Origin: Apostichopus japonicus
Taxonomy: Eukaryota > Echinodermata > Holothuroidea > Aspidochirotida > Stichopodidae
NCBI RefSeq assembly: GCF_037975245.1
Contig: NC_092576.1
Span: 4,913,501 to 4,977,500, forward strand
Direction: 5' to 3'
DNA: 64,000 nucleotides
The translations under genes and the position numbers were made by a program. The notes under the pieces were generated by a model. The model had not been told where the DNA came from. It searched no databases and was given only the letters and a program-made list of their open reading frames with translations. Below, one piece after another: positions 36,134 to 49,890 of the stretch; position 1 is the stretch's first letter; every line of letters starts with the position of its first letter.

Positions 36134-37326
36134 GATTTGGGTTACAGATTAAGATACAAATTGACATGATAGATGGTTTTGGTCATTTGGCGTTTGCGCT
36201 CGCAATTCTGTCCATTAGTCACAGATGCACTCTGTCAGGCATACACACACTCGTACGAGGAGTCTTGCAGCACGTTTTCTTAAGACTCTCTCGCATATAA
36301 CCTCACAAGTACACAACAAAAGTACGTTTTAACCTCAACTAAAAAACGTACCATCGATCTGATGTGTATTGGTTTCCATATTTCACCGGCGACTAACGAA
36401 GGTCATGTTTATGCAAACGTTCAATGGAGTACAATATCTGTTGCCACAATACATTATATGTAAAGATTTCACATGGTAGACGCATCCGTGGAGAATACCC
36501 CTACGACGAGAGACTCAATCATCCATGTTAGGAAAGTAGACTATTGTGACAAAATACCACACTGTCTTTCACTCTGATGGCATGGAATAGGACAGCATTA
36601 CAGAGTACAGCAACAGCATTCTCTACGACGGGAACGTCAATGTATGCAATGCAACAATTTATCAGTGTTGAACCAATCTTGACGATAATCTATAACTACA
36701 TCCGGGAAGGGGAGGACCAGCGAGGGAATGGTGAGATGGAATATTGTACAGGTCAGTGGCACGCGCACAGAGGTGGGTGTCAGATCCAAACACTTCCCCC
36801 ACCCCCATCGTCAGTCGGAGATGATTCAGTCGCGTAATCTTTTACATTCAGTTTGGAACGAATTAGACCACGCTGAGTGGAACTCCGTTTTCAACTTCAC
36901 ATGATTTCAATTGTGTTGGGGCTGATCTAGGCAAGGGGCACGAACCTTTATGGAAGGGTTTCTTGGATCAGGTATACGCCTACGATGAGAGACTCAATCA
37001 TTAAATGCTTAGAAGGTACAGAATATAGGTGATTTGTAATAATTTCAAATGAAAGCTAATAGCAAATCAAGTCATTTTAAGAGTCAAAGTATAGAATTTA
37101 TTAAGTATAGTCTAGTCCAGTTTGTTCTAAATGGATATGTATAACGTGGTGACATCATAAACAGCGACGATTAAATCCTAACTGCAACTAATAACAATCA
37201 ATAACTTATGGAATTACTAAAGTCAGGGCGAAGAAAAGTAATATAATTTCAATTGGTAAGTAGAGTGTGCAATGTACCATGATGTTATGTTCATGTTTAG
37301 TAGTTATCCACTCTACCACTTGTTCA
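36134..37326. other. Upstream flank of gene D continued
   Basis: Copy of 8550-9741. No gene or RNA gene recognised. Confidence 0.5.
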
Positions 37327-37507
37327 ATCACTTCTCGACCTTTTGGCTAAGATCATGTTCTCTTTTCGAGGGGAATAGTGTTGCACACCCAACGATGATC
37401 ACACAGTCACAGTCCCGATGCAAGGGGACTGGGGTTGAGAGCGGATCAGTCGTTGGTAGTTTGGTTTTCGTGCCCAGGATATTTCCTGGGCGACTTTTTC
37501 TTAAAAA
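37327..37507 (+). mobile_element. U2 snRNA-headed SINE-like insertion, copy 2
   Basis: Duplicate of 9742-9933. The U2-like head has lost about 9 bases of the GTGCAGTATGTG stretch and keeps CTTCTCGACCTTTTGG and CTAAGATCATG. The non-U2 body and the terminal hairpin are conserved. The loss of part of the U2 branch-point-flanking region argues against a working U2 gene. Confidence 0.6.
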
Positions 37508-37674
37508 GTAATTATCTTCTACTCATGGCTTAAAAGTTTTGTTATGGGTTTGCAGGTCGGTTTCTGTCACTCGTAGTTTTCCTTAACCTATTCGATGGTT
37601 ATCTCTCTACTTTCGTTTTAATACGGTTACGCTTTCTTTTCCGCAGTTTCTATCGTTGTCAGCTGTTAATTTTC

Positions 37675-37863
<189 letters not shown>

Positions 37864-38062
37864 GAAGAAGAAATATATGTTCACAAACGTTATCCGTATG
37901 CATGACAGGAAATGGATGTTTTCTCATGTTTATATTAATGCAAATTGTATCGTGTAAAGATGGTTTCAACGTTTCGTCTATAACATAACAATTGTGAAAA
38001 AATAATCAAACTACAACAAAATTTCCTAATCTTGACTTTACATATGTTTTTAATAATCTTGG

Positions 38063-41000
38063 TTATGATGTAATCTTTTGGTAATATACACAGTTCGGAT
38101 TCTCTCTGTATATCTGCTTGTTGTAGTTTTCATTGGACTGTTCCATCTCCTGATAATCCTGAATGTCATTAGGAGATGTCACATGGTCGCTAAAATAACC
38201 ATGTGTTACGGCTTTGTGACATTCAGTTGTCATCCTTTGAGATGATGGACTCAATGGTTGCGGTTCATTGTTGATCGTGGAAACGTCTGTACTCGAGCAT
38301 TGTGAGGTATTCCTGCGAAGTAATAATAATAATATAATTATTCATATCACGTCTGAAAAAGCTTGAGAAGATAATTTGCAGAGGCAACACGGTAATGTAA
38401 CAACGCTGTTTCTTCGCTATGTGTATCTTAGATGAATATCAGAAAATATATGTATACTGGATGGTTAACTAGTTATAACTGCAATACACTATTCGTAAAT
38501 GTAAGTTGGCCTGACGTTTCGATCAGGATCTTCTTCAGAGGCTAAATGACTAGTGGGCGAGCACTTGTCATCTAGCCTCTGAAGAAGATCCTGCTAGGAT
38601 CGAAACGTCAGGCCAACTTACTTTTACACATTCTCTTACACAGGCTCTCTAGTGGATAAGCAGTTTGCTAACAATTTTATGTTATTTTGCAATACACTAT
38701 AACACACATCAAACACTGAATGGTGAACTAGTTATATAACTGCAATACAACGTTACACACATCGTATGCACTTGATGGTTAATTAGTTATAACTGCAATA
38801 CATTATGATACACATCATATACACTGAATGGTTAACTAGTTATAACTGCAATACACTATAACACACATCGTAAACACTGGATGGTTAACTATAGTTATAA
38901 TTGCAATACACTAGAACACACATCAAACACTGGATGGTTAAGTAGTTATATAACTGCAATTCAACGTAACACACATCGTATGTACTGGATGGTTAAATAG
39001 TTATAACTACAATACATTATGATACACATCATGTACACTGGATGGTTTAACTAGTTATAACTGCAATACACTATAACACGCATCATAAACACTGGATGGC
39101 TAATCAGTTAATTACTACAATATACTATAACACACATCATAAACACTGGATGGTTAATCAGTTAATAAGTACAATATACTCAAATACACATCAAAGCACT
39201 GGATGGTTAATCAGTTATAACTACAACACACTAAATACACATTATATACACTGGATGGTTTATTAGTTATAACTGCCAATACACCCTTACAATGGCACAT
39301 ACACACATGTTAACCACATGTTAACTTCTTTATTTTCTAAGATCAAATACTACCTGCTGATAAACAACCCGCATGTAAACGCGAGCAGTATTAAGAGGAA
39401 GGAAATGACGGCAACCAATGACCAAACCAACAAATCTGAATCGTTTTTCTCGGCATCATCTTGCAAAGAATCATCTTCTGAAACTATGGAGGGATAAATG
39501 ATACCAAATTCATGTTTTAAGTAAAGTTAGTTCAATACTTTAGGAATATAGTTGAACGATATGATCTTCTTCAATTTTCTGTTCAATGGAGCCGAATCAA
39601 TGTGAATCACATCTTTTATACTAAGCTATTTTCACTTTGGCAAACCTAACGTTGTTTTTAAAGGCATGCACTTAAGGTCGTTATAAATGTACCAGTCACA
39701 TGTTTTACATGCATAGACTTAATAGTTCATTACTTATTTGATGTTTTCTTAAAGAGTCCTTTTCTTACAATAATGAACAATTAATTTTGGATTTAATTTT
39801 CGTAATGTTAATGTAGTTTACCTGATTCATCTGAGCTCTCAAAGAAGATAAAGTTGATGGCCAGGTTCTGACTGACTAATTCTATCCCTTTAAACTGACA
39901 TGAAATGTTGACGTGAGTTCCAGTTGGTAATAGAAGTAATGTAGATTCTGAGTCTGTGGTGTTTTTTCTCTCCTTGTTCTGTTTGTATAGTACATTGTGT
40001 ACATTGAATGGGTCTACATCTTCACCATTCACAACCCACGTTAGGCTAGCAGGTGGTCTGGATCCAACCGCCAAACATGTTATCTCCAGAGGCTCACCCG
40101 CTTTTACCACGTGATCATATGTACTTCGCGGTTCACTAAATGTATGCTCGTCAAATGACAACGAAAGCTCTGGGATCACTGAGAAAGGAAATATCTAAGA
40201 TATTTTGTAAGTTGTACTTACATATTATATCACTCTTCTTTCACATATGTCAAGAAAAACGTTGAATGTAGCCATTTTACTGTCATGGTATTTGCTGTTG
40301 CTGTATTGTGTCATATTTTACATGTTAATGAAAAACAGAGTAAGAAGTTCTCTCAAAGTAGTGTGCTGAAAACTTGACAACCAGTGCCTTTAAGTCAATA
40401 AAGCTGCAGGAAATGATTTTATTAAACCTTCAAAGAACATTTATATTTTAGAAGCCATCACCTATGTTCTAAACTGACTGCTGTGTGCTATACAATAAAG
40501 TACAACCTACAATATCCTGCAATATTACCTAATTGTAGAATTATACTCCTTTAAAAACACGTTTTAATACAGAGCTACTCATTTGAACCATGTTGGACTT
40601 TTAAAGCCATTGTTATAATCTGTGTACTCTTTCAAAATTTGTTTATTTGATTTTGTTCTCAATTGTTCGTTTACGAAACATAACCTCACTTTCTTCAGAT
40701 TTTGGTATTGTCTTATTCCTTTTCTGAATCTTAACTTCTACCCTTCCTATTTTACAAGTATTGTAAGAGCAAGGTTATCAAAAACTTCCTGGTGAGAGAA
40801 ACATCAGTGTTTTAATTTGGAATTATTACAACAAATATTACAAAATACTAAATACAGGATGATTCCTAAGCTTTAGGTCTTACTAGGACTTTACATTTCC
40901 AACAGGTAACAAAAATTGTAAGAGTAGGAACTTAACAACTCCCTGGTAAGAGGGACAGCATTAATGTAATACTACTTACGCTTATGCTTGAGAAATTAAC

Positions 41001-41530
41001 GAACTGGGAGCGTGGAACAATTGATTCTAGATATGTCCTTCTTCTACTGAGATACAACTGTACATGTTTCAATAAAAGCTTAACGCCATGAATGAAAATA
41101 TATTAAACATATATTCAATACAGTATTATTCTTAATTTTAAGGTCCTTGACATCACATAGGACTGAAAATTCCTAACACGACAGGAAGTTTAATGTTTAT
41201 TTACTTACCTTCTGTTGTAACGTTGTAGCTCACAACATGGGTATAATTACGGCTACATCTATACAATCCTTGATGATTGAATGTAACATCTAAGATTGAT
41301 AATGAGTAGTTATTTGATAAGTGGACACCCGACAAAGATGAAACCTGAAATGTATTTGAAAATATGATTCGATCGTAAAGAAACCATTTGTTTCCTCTTG
41401 TCGCAGAATCATTACATTCCAAGATCACAGAATCTCTTTCGACCAGTCTGACTGATATTGAATTATCAAATCCATGAAAACCGCCAAAGTTGAATAAAAT
41501 CAAGAAAATTATCAAACAATATCCCTCCAT
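38063..41530 (-). CDS. Type 2 two-Ig receptor, complete (gene E)
   Basis: Exons 41530-41209, 40178-39822, 39477-39354 and 38312-38063, phases 1, 1, 2, predicting 350 aa. It is the duplicate of gene B, with all frames open. Signal peptide MEGYCLIIF...; Ig1 with ILECN, NKWFL and LYRC; Ig2 with ITC, LTWVV and ISC. The stalk is EDDSLQDDAEKND, and the helix ends AFTCGLFISR. The tail keeps DYQEM, IYREN and CVYYQKITS (ITIM fit). Differences from gene B cluster in the middle of Ig1 (after NKWF) and around the TVLYK-type loop of Ig2, with few in the helix and tail. It looks functional. Confidence 0.87.
38455..39290. repeat. ~54-bp minisatellite in intron 3 of gene E
   Basis: Largest copy of this array. 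About twelve units are visible, interrupted by an insertion of about 200 bp (38493-38688). Confidence 0.85.
38493..38688. mobile_element. Insertion with hammerhead-like inverted repeat
   Basis: Long arms at 38501-38550 and 38567-38621 are near-perfect reverse complements separated by 16 bases. Each arm, read outward, contains CTGAAGA, a GATC-type hairpin, then GAAACGTC, which recalls the hammerhead ribozyme core (CUGANGA...GAAA) of Penelope-like elements, with one extra A before the hairpin. The insertion lies within the minisatellite, so the phrase GCAATACACTAT occurs on both sides. It is absent from gene B. Confidence 0.6.
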
Positions 41531-41630
41531 ATTGTACCAAAGCCGCTCTTAATTTTAACCTCTTTACGTATTGTTCGTTCTTGCTGTTGTATTCCTTTTC
41601 AGTTCGACGAAATAATGAATCTCATTCACA

Positions 41631-41868
41631 AATTCTGAGTCTGTGGTGTTTGTCCTCTCCTTGTTTGGTAAAATAGTACATTGTTTACATTGGATGCACC
41701 TATTACAGCTTCGTCATTCACAACCCACGTTAGGCTAGCAGGAGGCCTTGATCCACTCGCCATACATTTTATACCCAGCAGCCTGCTCGCTATTACACGT
41801 ATAGTCATAAGGACTTCGCGATTCACGAAATGTATGCTCGTCAAACGAAAAGGTAAGCTCTGGGATCC
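41631..41868 (-). pseudogene. Relic Ig2 exon upstream of gene E
   Basis: Second copy of the relic at 17746-17977 with the same left break. It retains SGSRPPASLTWVVNDE in one frame but is frameshifted on both sides. Confidence 0.75.
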
Positions 41869-42546
41869 CTGGAAAGGAAAATAATCTAAGATATTTTAAC
41901 AAAGTCCAATTTGAAATTATTATTATATCAACATTCTTTACCTTATGTCAAGACAAACGTTAAATGAATCTATTTTCCGCTAATGGTATTTACTGTTCCT
42001 GTATGGAACATGTTAAGGAAAACACTGAGTAAGATGTTCTCTCAAAATATTATCCTTATTTTTGCCGACTTGGCAACCAATTCCTCTACATTAAGGTCAT
42101 TAAAACTGCAAGGTATCATATGATAAGAGTTTCAAAGAATACGTATGACTGTTTACGTCATCTCTTTCTTCCTAGTAAGCTAACTGTTCGGTACAATAAC
42201 CCAGAGTACAACCCACAATATCCTGCAATATAACATAGGTTTAGAATACTCCATTTGAAAAAAACACGTTTATATACAGACCTGCTCTATTTTATCCAAA
42301 CTGAAGTATTAGCGCCTTGGTTATAATCTTTTTATACTTAAAACTTTCACTTCTTTGATCTGTTTCAAACATTCTCCTACTAAACATGACCTAACATTTT
42401 TGTTCTTTATTCCTTTTCTGAATCTTAACTTCTACAGTTCCTGTATTTCAGTAAAATCATCAACGTCTAATCCTTCATATTCGACAAAATAAGATGCTTA
42501 ACTTTTAGATCCTTCACAGATAGGACTATAAATTTCTAAGGTGTCA

Positions 42547-42750
42547 GGAGGTCACAATCTTGTCAAAATGTTTCCTTTCTACAAGAAGGCTGTATATAGT
42601 TACAACATGGGTATTGCTATCATAAATACTACCCACACCTATGCACATACCGTGCTGATATTATGAGAAGTCGTCTGGCAGCAAGCCGATACCTGTCAAG
42701 GAAACAACAGGAAGCGATGTTTCGAATAAGGGTAGATAATCAAACACTAA
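42547..42750 (-). pseudogene. Possible relic Ig1 exon, copy 2
   Basis: Parallel to 18665-18868, with further base changes that break the frame. Confidence 0.35.
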
Positions 42751-45051
42751 GGATCATTTTTCCCTCTTGTTTTTGCAGATCCTTCGTCCGTAGGTGACAG
42801 AAGCAAACCATGGGTAGTGGAATCCATCAACAGCAAAGCTAGTGAGTTAAAAAGAAACTCTTCAGACGGAGAAAAACTTACTTTAAGCCACATTTATTGT
42901 TTATTGTTCATCAGATGTCAATCATGTCATTATACTATTTTTTTTAGGTGACAAGTCGATGTTGACTAACGACATGAAAGCGATAGTTCCATAAATACAT
43001 CTTGTTATTATCCGAAAAATGAAAAGAAAACGACAATGGGCTGTCACGCACTGAAGTGGAGTGTTAAGTTTCAACAAGACTTTCCACGGAGTTGCATATC
43101 TCATCGAAACCGTCCATCAACCAATTTATCATGTGACCTTGCAGAATGGTATGTTAAAAATTAAAAACAAGGACATTACGTGTATTGCACGCCATATCTT
43201 GGCCATTTGTCGTTTGAGTACAATGCAGATGAAAAACAATATTCAGTTTGACGTTTAGGAATCAATTAAGTGGCCGACTTAAAAGCTGAGGCTACTGGAT
43301 TCTGGATTCATGTATAGTATATGTGTTTTATAATTTAAAGTCACCTTTCTTCACCTTTTCTTTACATCGGTTGGTTACAAATCGCTTTGTTTTGCAATGC
43401 TTATAATTGTCTGGACTATTTTGGATGAAATGAGGCTAACTGCAGCAAGAGTAACGGCTGCGTACTTAAGCCTATACTAGTGTTTGTTATAATCCTATTT
43501 GAATAATTCTTAAAATTTAAAAGTAGCCGCATGCACAAGTACTTAAACAATATGTGTGCAATTAATCTTCAAAATACAAGACACACACGATTCAATTTCT
43601 TTGTTGTGACTTACAGTGCTTTTTCATTTTTTGTTTCATTTCTTTTAAGAAATAGTTCACCTCTCGAGTACTTTTTCCCGATCATGTTTACAAAATTATC
43701 AGTTTCGACAGAGCCCCGGCGAAGCCTTCGATCACATGGTAACAATAATTTCATTGTTTGTGCTGTTGCTAAGCATTGCATATCACATATTTCATAAATG
43801 TCTGACTGCTTAATTAGTGTGCTTAGTAATCAGTGACAAAGCAAAACAAATATCAGCAATAAGAGAGAAATGTATGATTGAAAAGTGATTTTTTTTCTGT
43901 GATAAAGCAAGCGTGCTCACCCTGGGCCCCAATCACCTCACATCGATACTAAAACTGTGTATGACCACAACCGTGCTATGTCGTGTGAGGTATCTTGAGT
44001 TCCGTGGAGAGGAAAGATACGCTACACACATGATTGAACTTAAAGGATGGTTAGCAATCTATAGCGTTTTATAAGCTGATAGTAATCGATACTCGTACAG
44101 AAGTTATTATGCCACCATTATAATAAAACCTATTTTACAACATTCAAAGTATGGATTTTTACAGCTTAATTTGTCAGAGAGAAATGTATCATCAACACCC
44201 TTTAAGTTACCCATAAAAGAGCCTGGACACGAAAATGTATCATGGCTGATTATGGATAATAATTAGGAACCTTGTAATGCACAAGATGTGGGACATTTGG
44301 TATATCCAATAGAGGTCCTAGTGAAAAGCCCACAGTGGGAGTGAAGTGACTGTTAAGATATATTAAATAAACTCGTAAAGTATCTATAAAGATACACATT
44401 ACAGTAAAGACATATAGATTGAATATGTCCAATAGTCACAATGTCTTATTATTATGTCTCAAGAAACGCCTACGTAATATTTAAACATGCCCATCAGCTG
44501 TAGGTATTTTATGACGTTTAAGTACTGACCAGTGATATAGTTGTACATTTGTGTAAACCAAACATAAACGCCCACGTAAAACTATACGTAATCATACGCA
44601 TTGGCAAACAGATCTATTGACGTGCAAACAATATGTAGTCACATGTTCATACATTTATGTAAAACCTAAATATAATCGCGTAAAACATGTGCAATGGCAT
44701 CCATCAGTACGTTGACTCAAATTCTAGTACTCGAGTGTTCCTTTAGGAAATAAAATTACAATTTTTTAACTAAATTCCTCATATAAACTGTAAACCAAAA
44801 TGCATCTTATATTTACATTTGTTTCGATATAAAGTACAATCTTAAATAATAATGATCCCTTTTCTGCAATATTTGTTTTTATCATCATTTATTATACCGG
44901 CAAACCCTCAGCTAAAAAATGGTACCATTGGACCTTCCCATCATATGGTAGCTGATGGCTATCAAAACTCTTTCAAATTTTGCGAGATTGACCGTTTAGA
45001 TTTAGGGCTAGAATAGGTCGCAGGTTAGTATAGTGCTCCCCGACCGAATAA

Positions 45052-45083
<32 letters not shown>

Positions 45084-45084
45084 G

Positions 45085-45151
<67 letters not shown>
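45052..45151. repeat. (TA)n array, ~100 bp
   Basis: AT repeat with regular TATGTATA interruptions, paralog of 21158-21341. Confidence 0.95.
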
Positions 45152-45153
<2 letters not shown>

Positions 45154-45230
45154 ATGAACAACTAAAATACTGCTACATTTTCTCAGTGTATGAACAAGTG
45201 TGTTGTAATTATTTTCATGTAACTGTCTTT

Positions 45231-45290
45231 TAGCGCCGTCGAACAACTGTTGTTGATGTTGGCGCTATATAAATATTTCTTCTTCTTATT
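45231..45290 (+). mobile_element. SINE-type 3' tail, copy 2
   Basis: Same AGCGCC...GGCGCT hairpin and TTCTTCTT tail as at 21421-21480. Confidence 0.5.
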
Positions 45291-46934
45291 TTAATATTTA
45301 CAAGGAAACTTGAAATCATATACCGCAGTATACCATATACATGTCATAAAATACGATTAAAATAAATAACAGGATTGTCAAATATACAGCATGCATGCAT
45401 GCATAGGATATAGACCTATGTGTAATTATTCAAAAAACGTTCTTTGCTTTTACGCATTTACGGTAACTTCGCGTGTTCCCTACCTTACTGTACACGTGTT
45501 ATAAATATGTAGCTGCATTGATAGACACCGTATAGTTGCTGTGTTCATTTAATCAAATTGTGACCACTTTTTCAATCGTAATTTTAATCCATAAAGCCTT
45601 AACGGAAATGACCAAAATTAACACAGTGAAACTAAGAACATTCAGTTTTGTATTTTGAGACATTTAAGTGGATTATACTTGACCCATTTTAACGGAATTA
45701 TATATACTATAAACTTAAAAAAGTATTCTATACAATTTTGGAACATATTTCATTGCTTCCTTCAATTTATCTCCCGAGTTCTACAAGTATCATTCTTGTC
45801 AATTTCTGGCGGAATTCCGGTCAAATCATCGATAAAACTGAATTGCTAATGGATAGAACTAAAAAGCTTAGCATTATCAGCGAGAACGTCATCATTGTTA
45901 TCCTTTAAAAGAACGTTAATAACGTCACTCTGGCGCATTTAGCGCATACCATCATAACATGTATTACATATATACGTCAAACAATAAAGCCAATAACAGA
46001 TTCGCTCATTAAGGAGCCACTTAATGAATTTGTTTATCACTATTTCAATCCGAAAGAAAATGAAAGTGTCTACAATAGGTAGTTAAAGGCATGAAATGAA
46101 AATAACGTAAAACTTCAGTTTTTTTTTAAGACGGGATACTTTTAAAGATCATGTACTTTCTAACTGGTCATAACATTATGAGCACTAAAAGCAAACAGCA
46201 AGTAGTTAAAATAAGTGGTAAGTTTGTTACGTGACTTTCAAAGTTGAGTCTCAATACTGGTGTTTATAAGTACTGAACTGGTTGGGTAATCAGGCAGTGC
46301 CCGGTGATTCATATCAGTAGTAGTCCTATGACCACTAGCATCCATTATAACCTCTAAAGCAAACCAACTAATTTGTTGTTGTATTTTGTTCCTGGAAATT
46401 CCGATACCGCAGATATTAAAGATATTCAAATTTAATCCCTTCTTTTCCTATCAGGATACTATAACCAACGTAGTTGCAAATACTTTCAAATATTTGTAAT
46501 AAGACGATTGTCACTTTTATACACTGAAAAGAAGAATTATCAACAAAAACAAGAAATTACACAGATAAAAACAGTGAAATTAAATGTTGACTATCAACCT
46601 GTGTATTTCATTATTCGTATTCTTTTTTACTTTCTTCAATAGTTTGTCTCCTGAAATCCATTTAAAACAGCAGACGTTCTTGCATTTACTTATTTTAGAT
46701 ATGTACATGCACGGACACTTAATGCAAAGTGCTGCGAATTCTCATTCGTAACACGTTAACCAAGATACACGTAAAACATCTTTAATAAAGACATCCATCA
46801 GAACTCATGAAAACGTATCTGTGAGTTATAAAATTCTCATTCATGACAATGTCATGTTTTATATACAAAGTAATGCCCATGTTAACCATGTGCAATGAGA
46901 CTCTTCAGAAGACAATCTATACTGTAGTGTAAAA

Positions 46935-47291
46935 AGCAGTGGCGTAGGAAGGTACTTTTGAGTGGGGGGGGGGGCTGAAGACTGATGGCCGGCCTGGGGG
47001 AGGGGTCCCCCTCCCCTTTGGAATTTTTTGCATTTCCAGGTAGCCTCAGATGCAATTTGGTGCAATATAGCACACTTCAACACCCACTTCATTTTGTAAA
47101 CTTAATTTTGTATTTTCACCAGGCCTTAGATGCAATTTGGTGCTCCAAATGAGATTTTTTCTCATTTGGAAATGAAAAAGGGATTTTCTGACTTGCGAAG
47201 CGTGGGGGCGGAATGATACTTCCGCCCCTCCACATTTTTCACTGGGGGGGGGGCTGGCGCCCCCCCCCAGCCCCCCGGTTCCTACGCCCTT
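46935..47291. mobile_element. GC-rich TIR-type element at a deletion junction
   Basis: Ends GTGGCGTAGGAAGG and GGTTCCTACGCC are inverted repeats. The interior has G-rich and C-rich runs and the phrase GATGCAATTTGGTG twice. There is no transposase. The left flank matches sequence near 22918 and the right flank matches exon 1 of gene C at about 27325, so about 4.4 kb between those points is missing and this element fills the join. A relative lies at 60370-60698 in the opposite orientation. Confidence 0.7.
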
Positions 47292-47573
47292 GTCCTGTAT
47301 TACTAGCGAGTAGTTTTCCGACAGAGAGACACCTTCTATTGGATGGGTGTTAATATAGTTGAAGTAAAGCAATTCACCGTCAAACCACCATAGTTTAGTT
47401 CTTTTCTTCTCAGATATATCACATTTTAAGATCACATATGAACTAAGATGAACCACCTTGCGTGATACTTCAGTATTGGCTCTTACAATCTTAACTCTTA
47501 GCAAACCAGTAACGATAAATAAAACCAAGACTTTCAGATGTATCCTATCCATGATGACAATTTTGAAACTCAT
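47292..47573 (-). pseudogene. Type 3 receptor remnant: 5' part of exon 1 only (gene G)
   Basis: Minus strand from Met at 47573: signal peptide, Ig1 strands through ILKCD, KLWWFDG and NYSLVIQ, as in gene C. The exon is cut at that point, before the second cysteine, and runs into the mobile element at 47291. The open frame continues through the element to a stop at 47046, giving a 175-residue chimera with no disulfide partner, Ig2, helix or tail. The rest of the gene is deleted. The upstream flank is intact, so transcription could persist. Confidence 0.8.
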
Positions 47574-48179
47574 TGAAACTCATTGCTAATCTCATGAGTT
47601 CCAGTTCATGACTACAATTCGTCATTACCTGTGAGACAAAATGAAATGGGATGCCGCGGTTAGTATAGAAATGGGAAAGATTAGTAACATGAATTCACAA
47701 AGCAGTGAAAATAAAACTACTTGCTTTAAAAGTTGAATCTAACATAGCTGATGCAATTAGTTCAAGTGATCCGTAATAAATATTAGTAAATAATCAGATT
47801 TTTATTACTTCCTCTTTTCTCTCCAGTGATTAAAAAGCCAGTGACATTTGAATACGGTTATTTAAGCAATTATTAACGGTTTGTTTATGAAGTACCGGAT
47901 AAGTAGCTGGATAATAATGTAAGGGACCATTTTTATTTATGTTTCAATGCAGTTTACAATATAAACAGGAAACAAGTTTAACGAAACTAAAAGAATCATA
48001 TTGTGTTCGAATTAATATTCATATATCATATTGGTCAAGATAGCTGTCTTCTCCTTATCGGTTCTAAACTCTGTAATAAGGTATGTATCAACTGAAATAA
48101 ATTATAGGTGCTCGATGAGCGTTCACCTGCCAAGTGTGCACATAATATACACTTATACCCATTACTAACGGCAGTAGCG
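47574..48179. other. Upstream flank of gene G
   Basis: Copy of 27608-28284. No gene seen; a T-run of 16-17 lies at about 48180. Confidence 0.45.
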
Positions 48180-48843
48180 TTTTTTTTTTTTTTTTGTCAC
48201 TGAATGATGTTTGGGTGTGTTCCGGTTGAATATTTTATGGCGTTTATTATTGGGTGGGAAGTGTTTATCGACTATTTTGAGGAATTATTTTCCGATATTA
48301 ATGGTTACGCTCTTTCTTAAAGAGGGTTAAAGATGGTAATTTTACGTTGGAGATTTTTCCGTTTTTTCCGGTATAGTTCCTTGGTGGTTTAGACGATAGG
48401 AGTAGAAGCTGTTATTGAACGCTTGTTGGTAGACATGGCTGGCTTTATTGAACATATCTTGGTTTGATAACAGTTTGTTAAGACGATGTTTATAACGTCG
48501 TGGGTGCTTTGCAGATTTGAAGGAGGGTGATTAGAATTGGCATGTACTAAGTATTATTCGGTGTCGTATAAGAGCCGTACTCGTTCTTAATAAGATTGAG
48601 GGTGACTTCGAGGTAATTGACAACTTTGAGGTTGGCTTCAATGGTGAATTTTAGTTTATACTTTCCAAATATTTGCACTAAAGATCCTTCTGTATTTGTT
48701 TTGTGACTCTTGGGTTCGTTAAATGCGGCGAGACGACCGTCTCTGTACAAACTGATGTTATCTTTACTATATTTTGGGGTGATCTGGTACATCAGGTATG
48801 TGCCAACTAGCTCACATACTTCGGCACCGTCGAAGCTACCCAT
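48180..48843 (-). pseudogene. Decayed reverse-transcriptase relic, copy 2
   Basis: Minus strand from MGSFDGAEVCELVGTYL, in frame into the YRDG box, because the 4-base insertion of copy 1 is absent. It is broken shortly after NLIKNEYG. The catalytic box is again YRDG. Confidence 0.7.
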
Positions 48844-49890
48844 GGTGACAGCTATTGGTTGTCCGACTATCTGTTACTGTACTTGCAACAAATCGTTTTT
48901 TTTTTCACATAAGTTTAGCAAAACTTTATGAAATATTCACCGGATGAGTTCCGTTCCCTCTGCTAAAGGTTAAAGTTGGCTATAAGTTCTCGAAAGATTG
49001 GTAAGTTAGTGGTAGATATACAATTACACAAAACCTTATACAATTTAAACGGAGAATCAAGAAACTGAATAAGCTGAATACTTTATTTTGATTTATTGGC
49101 ATCTATATTGAAATTTAACTAATACAACTCATTATTCGTGACAAACTTTTACACATGTTGTTCATTGTTTTACTATTAAACAAGTTATAAGACGATGATC
49201 TCTAAATTAGGCAGTCAAGTTTAGACAAAAAAGAACATAGCAAGTCAGTACTTATGTTGTATGTATTATTACTTTTATGATAGCGATATTAAAGCTAAAG
49301 AATGCTGAGAGGAGTGATGATTGAAACAAGAAACAAGCACTGTATACGTCGATTAGACGTTGATGAAGGCAGATTGCAAATCGACAAACCATCACAATTA
49401 ATCACACTAAACAACAGTTGTAGGTTGCTTGCTGTTAAAGTTGTTGGAAAACTAATCCACGGGGACAACATTGAACTCCTAACGTTAACGCTGCAATGAC
49501 TAAGCAATGACGTAAGGTTCATTCAGGATATATTTCCGTCGTTTATAAAATAGTGAAGGTGAAATATTTGTTGATGCAGTCGGGTCCTCTTAGATGAGTT
49601 ATCTTGGAGAGCAAAATATCTTGATGTTTGAATATTTGGAGAACAGAGATGAGAGGTGGAAGTACAAACTTGTCGAATCGGTATATAAGTCCCAAAAACT
49701 TGCTAACACCCGTAATCGCAATGCATGTTAGGAAATTGATGTTTCACATTTAACTTACTGTAAAATGTATCGTCTGAATATGGTTTCAACAAATCGTCTA
49801 TGACATGAGACATTAGAATAGTAATCTAATTTCTGCAACAAAACTCCTATTCTTAACTTTACATACTGTATGTACTTCAAAATCTTCGGG
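48844..49890. other. Intergenic between gene G and gene F
   Basis: Copy of 28991-30046 with a 16-base deletion near 49350. No gene supported. Confidence 0.5.

Larger units (their letters stand above)
42751..46934. other. Intergenic region to the right of gene E
   Basis: Copy of 18869-22930. It contains about 210 bases near 46440-46660 that are missing near 22635, where the ends of the gap share ATCC. No gene supported. Confidence 0.5.
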
